Position numbers and translations under genes: made by a program. A stretch of 5,501 bases of DNA from Paracoccaceae bacterium (GTDB lineage Bacteria > Pseudomonadota > Alphaproteobacteria > Rhodobacterales > Rhodobacteraceae): assembly GCA_027069385.1 (NCBI GenBank), contig JALXER010000215.1:1-5501 (forward strand). The letters run 5' to 3'. How positions within the stretch are numbered: position 1 is the first letter of the stretch; each line of letters begins with the position of its first letter. Positions 1-5,122 of the stretch are shown piece after piece. The notes beneath the pieces were generated by a model. It saw only the letters and a program-made list of their open reading frames with translations, had not been told where the DNA came from and did not search any database.

Positions 1-767
1 TCGTGCATCAGTGTGACGGGGCAGCCGGCCCCGAGCGCCACGTCCATCACGTCGGCGGGCGCGTGTTGCGCCTCCAGATTGACCAGCGCGATGCGCAGGG
101 CCTCGCGCGTGGCGGCCTGCCAGTGGGCCGGGTCGAGCAGCAGGCTGATACGGTCGCGACCGCCGCCGCCATGGCTGCCCGATTCGCGCCGCCCGTCCTT
201 TTCGACAATCACCGAGACAAACAGCACCGTCATCGGGCGCACATCGCGCAGCACCTGCCCTTCGGGGCGCAGAATTTCGACTTCTTGTAGGCTCGCCGAC
301 AGATGGGCCGAGACCTGCACCACCCGCTTATCCAGCCCGCGGGCGAAATCGTCGATCTCGCGCAGGGTTTCGACCTTGAGCGCAAACGCCGCATCGGTGA
401 TCGGGTCCGCATCGGTATAAAGCCGCCGGTTGGTGGCTTGTGGTGCCTCGCCAAGACTGCCGCCACCGGCGCCAATCGCCAGCCGTGCGGTTTCCGCCGC
501 ACGTTTCAGCGCGGTTTCGGAGATCTCGGAAGCGTGCGCATAGGCCGCCGTTTCGCCGTTCACCGCCCGCAGCCCGAACCCGGTCGAGGAATCATAGCTG
601 GCGGTCTTTAGCCGCCCGTCATCGAACATCAGCGATTCGGCGCGACGGCGTTCCAGAAAAAGCTCTCCGTCCTGGCCTCCGGTCAGGGTGTCTTGCAGGA
701 TTTGCAGGGCATTGTCCCGGTCGAGACTGGTTTCAAACGGGCGAAAAGCGGTGGTTGCCTGGGTCAT
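1..767 (-). CDS. tldD: TldD family metalloprotease, N-terminal part (runs off left edge)
   Basis: This is the first 255 codons of TldD, the partner of TldE/PmbA in a zinc metalloprotease known to trim modified peptides such as microcin B17 and to degrade unfolded peptides in the cytoplasm. The translated minus strand starts MTQATTAFRPFE. It carries the typical N-terminal TldD signature around residues 37-75 (LFLERRRAES, then DDGRLKTASYDSSTGFGLRAV, with AAYAHASEIS following). The last readable residues are PVTLMH followed by a partial codon GA, which fits the first His (residue 255) and Glu of the family's HExxxH zinc motif, so the window ends inside the active site. The family is about 470-480 residues long, so a little under half is missing. 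The ATG at 767-765 has a GAGG five bases upstream. The gene lies 39 bases downstream of the 807-1346 gene on the same strand, so the two are probably co-transcribed. The family call is firm; the missing part cannot be judged. Confidence 0.93.
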   Translation of the reverse strand, partial: MTQATTAFRPFETSLDRDNALQILQDTLTGGQDGELFLERRRAESLMFDDGRLKTASYDSSTGFGLRAVNGETAAYAHASEISETALKRAAETARLAIGAGGGSLGEAPQATNRRLYTDADPITDAAFALKVETLREIDDFARGLDKRVVQVSAHLSASLQEVEILRPEGQVLRDVRPMTVLFVSVIVEKDGRRESGSHGGGGRDRISLLLDPAHWQAATREALRIALVNLEAQHAPADVMDVALGAGCPVTLMH

Positions 768-806
768 TGCGGCCTCGAAAGGTTGGGATAAGCCCGGGCA
801 GTATGG

Positions 807-1346
807 TCAACGAAGCTGCTGATTGCAACCGGCCTGATCCGAGACCAGCGCAATTTCACGATTGACATTCAGGTTGATCACCACCGCGCAACCCGGGCTG
901 CGCTGCGCGGTCATGGTGCGGTAATCAGGGGCGAACTCAACCGCGCTGACCGGCAGGGAAAGGATAATCCGGCGGCGGGCAAACAACCCTTCGGAGGAGG
1001 CCAGCGCCTCGGTCATGCCGTTTTCGTTGTTATGCACAAACCCCTCGAAAACCGGTGGCGCGTTCGGGTCGGTGGCGATCAGCCAGTATTCGGGCGCGTC
1101 GCTTAGCACCACCATGAACTGGTCACGGGTCGGGTCGGTATAGACTCCGGCAATCCCTGATGGCTGCCCGTCCTTGCCCGCAATGTCGAATACCCGCACG
1201 ACCTGCTGGTCCTGTGTCGAAAGAATCACCAGCTCGTGCTGCGCCGAATGGGCAACGGCCAGCCATTTGCTATCGGGGGAAACCGCCGTTTCGCCACCGG
1301 ATGCGGCAATAGGAAGCAATAACAAAGGCAAAAGGAATTTGAGCAT
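807..1346 (-). CDS. Small exported protein resembling part of a cytochrome d1/NirF-type beta-propeller
   Basis: The product is 179 residues. Residues 1 to about 16 form a signal peptide (MLKFLLPLLLLPIAAS), so it is probably periplasmic; there is no lipobox cysteine. Residues 22-34 (VSPDSKWLAVAHS) and the stretch from VVRVFDIAG through GVYTDPTRDQFMVVLSD resemble propeller blades of the YVTN/cytochrome d1/NirF kind, and the last third (EFAPDYRTMTAQ, then VVINLNVNREIALV) looks like another blade. There is room for only about three or four blades, whereas NirF and cytochrome d1 have eight. No heme c motif (CxxCH) is present. Cys153 and Cys174 are the only cysteines and could form a disulfide. The ATG at 1346 was chosen because a strong GGAGG precedes it and the signal peptide starts there; the in-frame TTG at 1430 would give a charged N-terminus unlike a secreted protein. 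The FNR-like box upstream suggests oxygen-responsive expression. The gene is real with good confidence; the propeller relationship is inferred from pattern only and no function is assigned. Confidence 0.8.
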   Translation of the reverse strand: MLKFLLPLLLLPIAASGGETAVSPDSKWLAVAHSAQHELVILSTQDQQVVRVFDIAGKDGQPSGIAGVYTDPTRDQFMVVLSDAPEYWLIATDPNAPPVFEGFVHNNENGMTEALASSEGLFARRRIILSLPVSAVEFAPDYRTMTAQRSPGCAVVINLNVNREIALVSDQAGCNQQLR

Positions 1347-1350
1347 CGTA

Positions 1351-1355
1351 CCTCC
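1351..1355 (-). promoter_or_regulatory. Shine-Dalgarno of the small propeller-like gene
   Basis: GGAGG on the minus strand, four bases before the ATG at 1346-1344. It is the best ribosome binding site in this region and decides the start codon in favour of the short, signal-peptide-bearing form. Confidence 0.75.
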
Positions 1356-1388
1356 GGTCATGTCGGAAAGGGTTGATTTGGCCTTTCC

Positions 1389-1394
1389 TGCATA
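1389..1394 (-). promoter_or_regulatory. Candidate -10 element of the propeller-like gene/tldD promoter
   Basis: TATGCA on the minus strand. If transcription starts at about 1382, this hexamer occupies -12 to -7, and the FNR-like box at 1417-1430 is centred at -41.5, the classic position for class II FNR/CRP activation. The hexamer itself matches the TATAAT consensus at only three positions, so the spacing is the main argument. The implied leader to the ATG at 1346 is about 36 bases. Confidence 0.4.
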
Positions 1395-1406
1395 CTCTGT
1401 AACCTT

Positions 1407-1416
1407 TTGGCGCCAA
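1407..1416. promoter_or_regulatory. Perfect 10-bp palindrome TTGGCGCCAA, possible operator
   Basis: A perfect inverted repeat with no spacer that directly abuts the FNR-like box. On the inferred minus-strand promoter it would cover about -25 to -34, between the activator site and the -10 element, where a bound protein would block RNA polymerase. I do not recognise it as the site of a specific regulator. A 10-bp palindrome can occur by chance, so only its placement makes it notable. Confidence 0.3.
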
Positions 1417-1430
1417 TTGACCAGGATCAA
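1417..1430. promoter_or_regulatory. FNR/FnrL-type binding site (TTGAC-N4-ATCAA)
   Basis: TTGACCAGGATCAA differs from the FNR-family consensus TTGAT-N4-ATCAA at one position, and C at the fifth base is frequent in alphaproteobacterial FnrL/NNR-type sites. It lies in the divergent intergenic region, 70 bases before the start codon of the minus-strand propeller-like gene and about 192 bases before ctaC. A suitable -10 hexamer is found at the class II distance on the minus strand and not on the plus strand, so the minus-strand gene pair is the likelier target. FNR-family regulators (FnrL, NNR, DnrD) share this box, so the sequence does not say whether oxygen or nitric oxide is the signal. Confidence 0.65.
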
Positions 1431-1442
1431 GCGGGTGGCGAG

Positions 1443-1456
1443 GCCCGGATACGGGC
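1443..1456. repeat. Short GC inverted repeat (GCCCG-GATA-CGGGC)
   Basis: A perfect 5-bp GC stem with a four-base loop lies between the FNR-like box and the AT-rich stretch ahead of ctaC. Neither side has a run of T, so it does not look like a terminator. It could be an operator or simply a chance hairpin. Confidence 0.3.
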
Positions 1457-1521
1457 TATGGGGAATTAACCGCTAAGAATTTCACAATATTGGCCTGAAA
1501 ATGAACAGATGTACTTGTGAT

Positions 1522-1551
1522 TTGGCTTTATTTGTGCTTTTCAAATGTAAT
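1522..1551 (+). promoter_or_regulatory. Candidate housekeeping promoter of the cta operon
   Basis: TTGGCT (1522-1527) and TGTAAT (1546-1551) are separated by 18 bases. The first matches the TTGACA consensus at four positions and the second matches TATAAT at five. The pair sits in the most AT-rich part of the divergent region (about 1480-1620). Transcription would begin near 1558, giving a leader of about 65 bases before ctaC. The call is by inspection only; other TTG-containing pairs in the region fit less well. Confidence 0.35.
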
Positions 1552-1560
1552 AACAGCAAT

Positions 1561-1578
1561 TCCACTATTCGCGGTGGA
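1561..1578 (+). repeat. Imperfect dyad (TCCAC-N8-GTGGA) in the likely ctaC leader
   Basis: A five-base inverted repeat with an eight-base centre, about 45 bases upstream of the ctaC ATG and just downstream of the inferred transcription start. It could be an operator or a small leader hairpin. It is short enough to be chance, and no known regulator site is recognised. Confidence 0.2.
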
Positions 1579-1622
1579 TTGTAAAAAATCTGGCAAAAAG
1601 CCAAGAATATGGGGATTGAAAT

Positions 1623-2516
1623 ATGCGAATGAATCACCTTTTCAAGGGGGTAATGGGCGTTTTTTCCGGTGCGGCATTGTCTGGCGCGGTCTATGCACAG
1701 AACCTGATCGAAGGGGCCGAGCGGATCGGCAAACCCGGGGCAGGCGCGATGGGGTTTCAACCGGCGTCAACGGTTCTGGCGGATGATCAGCAATGGCTGG
1801 ACGGCATGGTGCTGACGATCATTACCGCAATCACTATTCTGGTAACGGTGCTGCTGATCTGGGTGATGATCCGCTATAATGGCAAGGTCAACAAGACTCC
1901 GGCACGCTTTACCCACAATTCGCTGATCGAGATTGCCTGGACGGCCATTCCGATTGTTATCCTGATCGTTATAGGCTCTTTCTCGCTGCCGATCCTGTTT
2001 AAACAACTGGAAATTCCCGATCCCGACCTGACCGTCAAGGTGACCGGCAACCAATGGTACTGGTCCTATGAATACCCCGAAAGCGGTGTCGGGTTTGACA
2101 GCTTTATGATCGGACAGGGCGCGGTTGGCCTGACCGACGAGGTCGCCGCCGAGCTGGAGGCCGCGGGCTATACCCGCGACGAATACCTGCTGGCTGCCGA
2201 TAACGCGCTGGTGGTGCCGGTGGGCAAGGTGGTGCAGATTCTGGTTACCGGTTCCGATGTAAACCATTCTTTCGCGGTTCCGTCCTTTGGCATCAAGATC
2301 GACGCGATCGTCGGGCGGCTGAATGAAACCTGGATTCAGGTGGACAAGCCGGGGTTGTATTTCGGCCAGTGTTCGGAATTGTGCGGGGTTAACCATTCGT
2401 ACATGCCCATCGTGGTGCGCGCCCTTGAACCGGCCGAATTTGATGCCTGGTTGCAGGGTCAAATGTCCGCGATGCTCGATGTGCCCGCCGATGTCCAGGT
2501 TGCGACCTCTAACTAA
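1623..2516 (+). CDS. ctaC: Cytochrome c oxidase subunit II (aa3-type, CuA subunit)
   Basis: The 297-residue product accepts electrons from cytochrome c at the periplasmic CuA centre and passes them to heme a of subunit I. A signal peptide ends at about Ala25 (VYA before Gln26), giving an N-terminal Gln as in the Paracoccus protein. Transmembrane helices lie at about 61-83 and 104-126, followed by the cupredoxin domain. All CuA ligands are present: His215, Cys250, Glu252, Cys254, His258 and Met261. The aromatic cytochrome c docking patch is GNQWYWSYEY (142-151). Glu103 aligns by motif with the glutamate at the mouth of the K proton path. The insert rich in acidic residues at about 155-195 is usual in alphaproteobacterial subunit II. 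There is no C-terminal CxxCH, so this is not a caa3 fusion. The ATG at 1623 is favoured over the second at 1629 because GGGGA (1611-1615) is seven bases away. It is the first gene of the operon; ctaB follows after 15 bases. Confidence 0.98.
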   Translation: MRMNHLFKGVMGVFSGAALSGAVYAQNLIEGAERIGKPGAGAMGFQPASTVLADDQQWLDGMVLTIITAITILVTVLLIWVMIRYNGKVNKTPARFTHNSLIEIAWTAIPIVILIVIGSFSLPILFKQLEIPDPDLTVKVTGNQWYWSYEYPESGVGFDSFMIGQGAVGLTDEVAAELEAAGYTRDEYLLAADNALVVPVGKVVQILVTGSDVNHSFAVPSFGIKIDAIVGRLNETWIQVDKPGLYFGQCSELCGVNHSYMPIVVRALEPAEFDAWLQGQMSAMLDVPADVQVATSN

Positions 2517-2531
2517 CAAGGGCGGTGACGC

Positions 2532-3473
2532 ATGTCGGATGCATCCTGGAGCAAAAGCTTCGAGCATGAAGCGCAGTTTGGCGACTATCTGGAGCTGCTG
2601 AAACCGCGCGTTATGCGTCTGGTGGTGTTTACCGCCGCTGTGGGGCTGTTTTGTGCGCCGGTGCCGGTGCATCCGGTAATCGCTTTTGCGGCCATTTTGT
2701 GCATCGCGGTCGGGGCGGGGGCCTCGGGGGCGCTGAACATGTGGTTTGATCGTGATATTGACGCGGTGATGAAGCGCACGCAGGCGCGGCCGATCCCCTC
2801 GGGACGGGTGCAACCCGGAGAGGCGCTGGCCATCGGGCTGACGCTGTCTTTCCTGTCGGTAATGATGCTGGGCCTGTTTGCCAACCTGTTTGCCGCCGCG
2901 CTGCTGGCCTTTACCATTTTTTACTATGCGGTGTTCTATTCGATGTGGCTTAAACGGGCGACGCCGCAGAATATCGTGGTGGGGGGCGCTGCCGGAGCAT
3001 TCCCGCCGATGATCGGCTGGGCCGTGGCGACGGGGGGCACCGGTCTGGAGCCGCTCCGGCTGTTCGCGCTGATCCTGATCTGGACTCCGCCGCATTTCTG
3101 GGCGCTGGCCCTGTGGCGTAACGACGATTACAAGGCCGCCAACATTCCCATGCTGCCCGTGGCACGCGGGCCGGTGGTGACGCGGCGCTATATCTTTGGC
3201 TATGCCCTGCTGCTGGTTCCGGTGTCGGTTGCCCCGGCGTTTACCTCTATTGGCGGGGCGCTCTATTTTGGCATGGCCGTGGTGCTGAACACCATCCTGC
3301 TGATCGGGGCGTGGCGCATTTTGCGTCGCGACGAAGCCGCCGTAGCCGCCGACAGGTTCCGCACCGAAAAGCGGTTTTTCGGCTTTACCATCGTTTACCT
3401 GTTCTTGCACTTTACCGTGCTGTTATTAGAGGCAACCTTGCGCGGCCTTGACCTTAGCCTGAACTGGATATGA
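2532..3473 (+). CDS. ctaB: Protoheme IX farnesyltransferase (heme O synthase)
   Basis: This inner-membrane UbiA-superfamily prenyltransferase attaches farnesyl diphosphate to heme B to make heme O, the precursor of heme A for the oxidase encoded alongside it. The 313 residues are of normal length and strongly hydrophobic, with about nine membrane segments. The first allylic-diphosphate motif is N69-x3-D73-x3-D77 (NMWFDRDID), followed by MKRTQARPIPSG. A conserved loop YSMWLKRATPQNIVVGG spans 136-152. The second conserved loop, WTPPHFWALALW then DDYKAANIPMLPV, spans 184-210. The ATG at 2532 follows an AAGGGCGGTG stretch. The end overlaps the start of the next gene as ATGA (3470-3473), which suggests translational coupling. 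The gene is also called coxE or cyoE-like in other species. Confidence 0.97.
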   Translation: MSDASWSKSFEHEAQFGDYLELLKPRVMRLVVFTAAVGLFCAPVPVHPVIAFAAILCIAVGAGASGALNMWFDRDIDAVMKRTQARPIPSGRVQPGEALAIGLTLSFLSVMMLGLFANLFAAALLAFTIFYYAVFYSMWLKRATPQNIVVGGAAGAFPPMIGWAVATGGTGLEPLRLFALILIWTPPHFWALALWRNDDYKAANIPMLPVARGPVVTRRYIFGYALLLVPVSVAPAFTSIGGALYFGMAVVLNTILLIGAWRILRRDEAAVAADRFRTEKRFFGFTIVYLFLHFTVLLLEATLRGLDLSLNWI

Positions 3474-3652
3474 GCATGGCCTTTCGCGAAGAACACGAAT
3501 TGCACACGCGCCGCAGGGGCCGCAACATGGCGGTTGGCCTGCTGCTTGGCGGGTTCGTGCTGCTGGTTTTTGCGGTTTCGATCGTCAAGCTCAGCCAACC
3601 CCAGACCGAGGATATCCACGCCCCCAACTATGCCAGCGAGGCCGGCGAATGA
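3470..3652 (+). CDS. Small single-pass membrane protein in the cta operon
   Basis: This gene encodes 60 residues. The N-terminal 19 are hydrophilic and basic (EEHELHTRRRGRN), one membrane helix covers about 20-39 (MAVGLLLGGFVLLVFAVSIV), and a short acidic tail follows (TEDIHAPNYASEAGE). The positive-inside rule puts the N-terminus in the cytoplasm and the tail in the periplasm. It overlaps ctaB by four bases (ATGA) and overlaps ctaG by four bases in the same way, so all three should be translationally coupled. A second ATG at 3476, two bases after the ctaB stop, is an alternative start giving 58 residues beginning MAFREEHEL. Small proteins at this place in alphaproteobacterial oxidase operons are sometimes labelled CoxF or oxidase assembly protein. 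That the gene is real is well supported by the tight overlaps; a role in oxidase assembly is inferred from position only. Confidence 0.85.
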   Translation: MSMAFREEHELHTRRRGRNMAVGLLLGGFVLLVFAVSIVKLSQPQTEDIHAPNYASEAGE

Positions 3653-4230
3653 GCGAGAAGTCGAACAAACGTATGGTATTACGTCTGGTCGGGCTGGTGG
3701 TGTTCATGGGCGTCATGTCCTTTGTCGCGGTGCCGTTCTACAGCTGGTTCTGCGCGGTAACCGGATATGGCGGCACAACCTCCGAGGCCTCGGGTGCCGA
3801 TGTAGAGGTCGTGGACCGCACCGTAACCATCCGGTTCGATGCCTCGCTTGAACGCGATATGCCGTGGGAATTCAAACCGGCGCAACACGAAATGGTGCTG
3901 AAACTGGGCGAAGTCGGACTGGCGTTTTTCGAGGCATACAACCCTACCGATAGGGTGATTGCCGGCAGCGCGGGGTATAACGTTACGCCGTTCTCGGCGG
4001 GCAACTATTTTACCAAGATCGACTGTTTTTGCTTTACGCAACAGGTGTTGCAACCTGGTGAGCGGGTAATGATGCCGGTTACCTTCTATGTGGATCCGGA
4101 TATCGTTAATGACCGGGAGGCCCACGACGTGACCTCTATCACCCTGTCCTACACCTTTTACGAAACCGAATTGCCCGACCAGACTGACCTTGCGCAGTCC
4201 GAAACGGCCAACAACACGCGGACAAACTAG
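3649..4230 (+). CDS. ctaG: Cytochrome c oxidase assembly protein CtaG (Cox11 family)
   Basis: The product is the copper chaperone needed to form the CuB site of oxidase subunit I. It is anchored by one helix at about residues 10-31, after a short basic cytoplasmic N-terminus, with its beta-rich domain in the periplasm. The copper-binding signature CFCF is at 126-129 (IDCFCFTQQ), and the third conserved cysteine is Cys35, just after the membrane helix (WFCAVTGYGG). Further family hallmarks are MPWEFKP (71-77) and FYVDP (146-150). The 193 residues match the family's usual length, with a weakly conserved polar tail (QSETANNTRTN). The ATG overlaps the stop codon of the 60-residue gene (3649-3652), so expression is likely coupled to it. 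ctaE starts 24 bases downstream. This is the Cox11 type of CtaG and not the unrelated Bacillus CtaG. Confidence 0.97.
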   Translation: MSEKSNKRMVLRLVGLVVFMGVMSFVAVPFYSWFCAVTGYGGTTSEASGADVEVVDRTVTIRFDASLERDMPWEFKPAQHEMVLKLGEVGLAFFEAYNPTDRVIAGSAGYNVTPFSAGNYFTKIDCFCFTQQVLQPGERVMMPVTFYVDPDIVNDREAHDVTSITLSYTFYETELPDQTDLAQSETANNTRTN

Positions 4231-4254
4231 CCGCACGCCAATAAGGGGATCAAA

Positions 4255-5055
4255 ATGGCACACGAAAAGAACCACGATTACCACATCCTGCAACCCAGCC
4301 CGTGGCCGCTGATGGGCGCTGTCTCGGCGTTTTTCATGTTTACCGGCGCGGTGGTCTATTTCAACAGCGACAGCCCGTGGCTGCTGCTGATCGGTCTGGC
4401 CGGCGTGCTTTACACCATGTATGCGTGGTGGTCCGATGTGATTGTCGAAAGCATGGTGGGCGACCACACGCCGGTGGTGGTGATCGGGCTGCGCTATGGC
4501 GTGATCATGTTCATTGCCTCGGAGGTGATGTTCTTTGTCGCGTGGTTCTGGAACTTTTTCAAACACGCGCTTTACCCGATGACCGAAGGGTCCCCCAAGG
4601 TTGACGGTGTTTGGCCCCCCGCCGGTATCGAGACCTTTGACCCCTGGCACCTGCCCCTTATCAACACGCTGATCCTGCTACTTTCGGGCGCGGCGGCCAC
4701 ATGGGCACACCACGCGATTGCCCACGACAACGACCGTGAAGGCTTGAAGATGGGGCTGATTATTGCTATTCTGCTGGGCGCATTGTTTACGGTGTTTCAG
4801 GCGTATGAGTACAGCCACGCCGCCTTTGGCTTTGCCGGAAACATCTACGGGGCCAGCTTTTTCATGGCGACCGGATTTCACGGGTTCCACGTGATTGTGG
4901 GCACGATCTTTCTGGGGGTGTGCTATTTCCGCGCCCGCGCCGGCCATTTCACCCCTGAACGCCATGTGGGCTTTGAGGCGGCGGCGTGGTACTGGCACTT
5001 TGTCGATGTGGTCTGGCTGTTCCTGTTCCTGTCGGTCTATATCTGGGGCGGCTGA
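4255..5055 (+). CDS. ctaE: Cytochrome c oxidase subunit III
   Basis: This seven-helix integral subunit of the aa3 oxidase binds phospholipid and stabilises proton uptake by subunit I; it carries no redox centre. The 266 residues start MAHEKNHDYHILQPSPWP, the typical N-terminus of the family. The conserved carboxylate Glu90 is in SEVMFFVAWFW (89-99). The later motifs QAYEY (182-186), FFMATGFHGFHVIVGT (202-217) and WYWHFVDVVWLFLF (245-258) are all intact. The start ATG follows AAGGGGATC with suitable spacing. It is the last gene before a strong intrinsic terminator, which makes it the likely end of most transcripts of the ctaC-led operon. No truncation or frameshift was seen. Confidence 0.98.
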   Translation: MAHEKNHDYHILQPSPWPLMGAVSAFFMFTGAVVYFNSDSPWLLLIGLAGVLYTMYAWWSDVIVESMVGDHTPVVVIGLRYGVIMFIASEVMFFVAWFWNFFKHALYPMTEGSPKVDGVWPPAGIETFDPWHLPLINTLILLLSGAAATWAHHAIAHDNDREGLKMGLIIAILLGALFTVFQAYEYSHAAFGFAGNIYGASFFMATGFHGFHVIVGTIFLGVCYFRARAGHFTPERHVGFEAAAWYWHFVDVVWLFLFLSVYIWGG

Positions 5056-5076
5056 ACGGGCTGACCTTTTTTAATC

Positions 5077-5106
5077 AACGCGGGTCTTTACGGCCCGCGT
5101 TTTTTT
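5077..5106 (+). terminator. Rho-independent terminator after ctaE
   Basis: AACGCGGG (5077-5084) pairs with CCCGCGTT (5094-5101). The stem can be extended by T5085-G5093 and C5086-G5092, leaving a five-base TTTAC loop. Seven T residues (5100-5106) follow at once. It begins 21 bases after the ctaE stop. Its T-run ends only six bases before the surf1 Shine-Dalgarno, so it also lies in what would be the surf1 leader. Confidence 0.88.
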
Positions 5107-5112
5107 GTGGCA

Positions 5113-5118
5113 GAGGGG
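5113..5118 (+). promoter_or_regulatory. Shine-Dalgarno of surf1
   Basis: GAGGGG lies four bases before the ATG at 5123 but only one base before the adjacent in-frame ATG at 5120. The spacing favours 5123 as the working start. Confidence 0.65.
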
Positions 5119-5122
5119 AATG

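Noticed and set aside
3..611. Several plus-strand open frames in the left 600 bases.
   Set aside because: They lie antisense to tldD, whose minus-strand translation matches the TldD family throughout.
792..799. Palindrome GCCCGGGC between the propeller-like gene and tldD.
   Set aside because: Eight bases with no loop and no T-run; it is expected by chance in GC-rich DNA and is not a terminator.
1347..1430. A longer form of the propeller-like protein starting at TTG 1430.
   Set aside because: The TTG is part of the FNR-like box, has no good Shine-Dalgarno, and would place 28 polar residues before the signal peptide; the ATG at 1346 has a strong GGAGG.
2085..2210. An apparent acidic insert in subunit II between the docking aromatics and the CuA ligands, considered as a novelty.
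   Set aside because: Inserts of this kind are usual in alphaproteobacterial (Paracoccus/Rhodobacter type) subunit II; all ligands are intact.
1767..3410. A 547-codon open frame on the minus strand opposite ctaC and ctaB.
   Set aside because: It is rich in Arg, His, Gln and Pro with no recognisable domain, and it lies fully antisense to two clearly conserved genes; it is a by-product of GC-biased codon use.
3679..4650. A 323-codon open frame on the minus strand opposite ctaG and ctaE.
   Set aside because: Low-complexity His/Arg/Gly-rich translation, antisense to two intact conserved genes, with no sign of its own start signals.
5051..5072. A T-run at 5067-5072 after ctaE considered as a first, separate terminator.
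   Set aside because: The bases before it form a direct repeat (GGCTGA-ACG-GGCTGA) and not a hairpin; only the stem at 5077-5101 supports termination.
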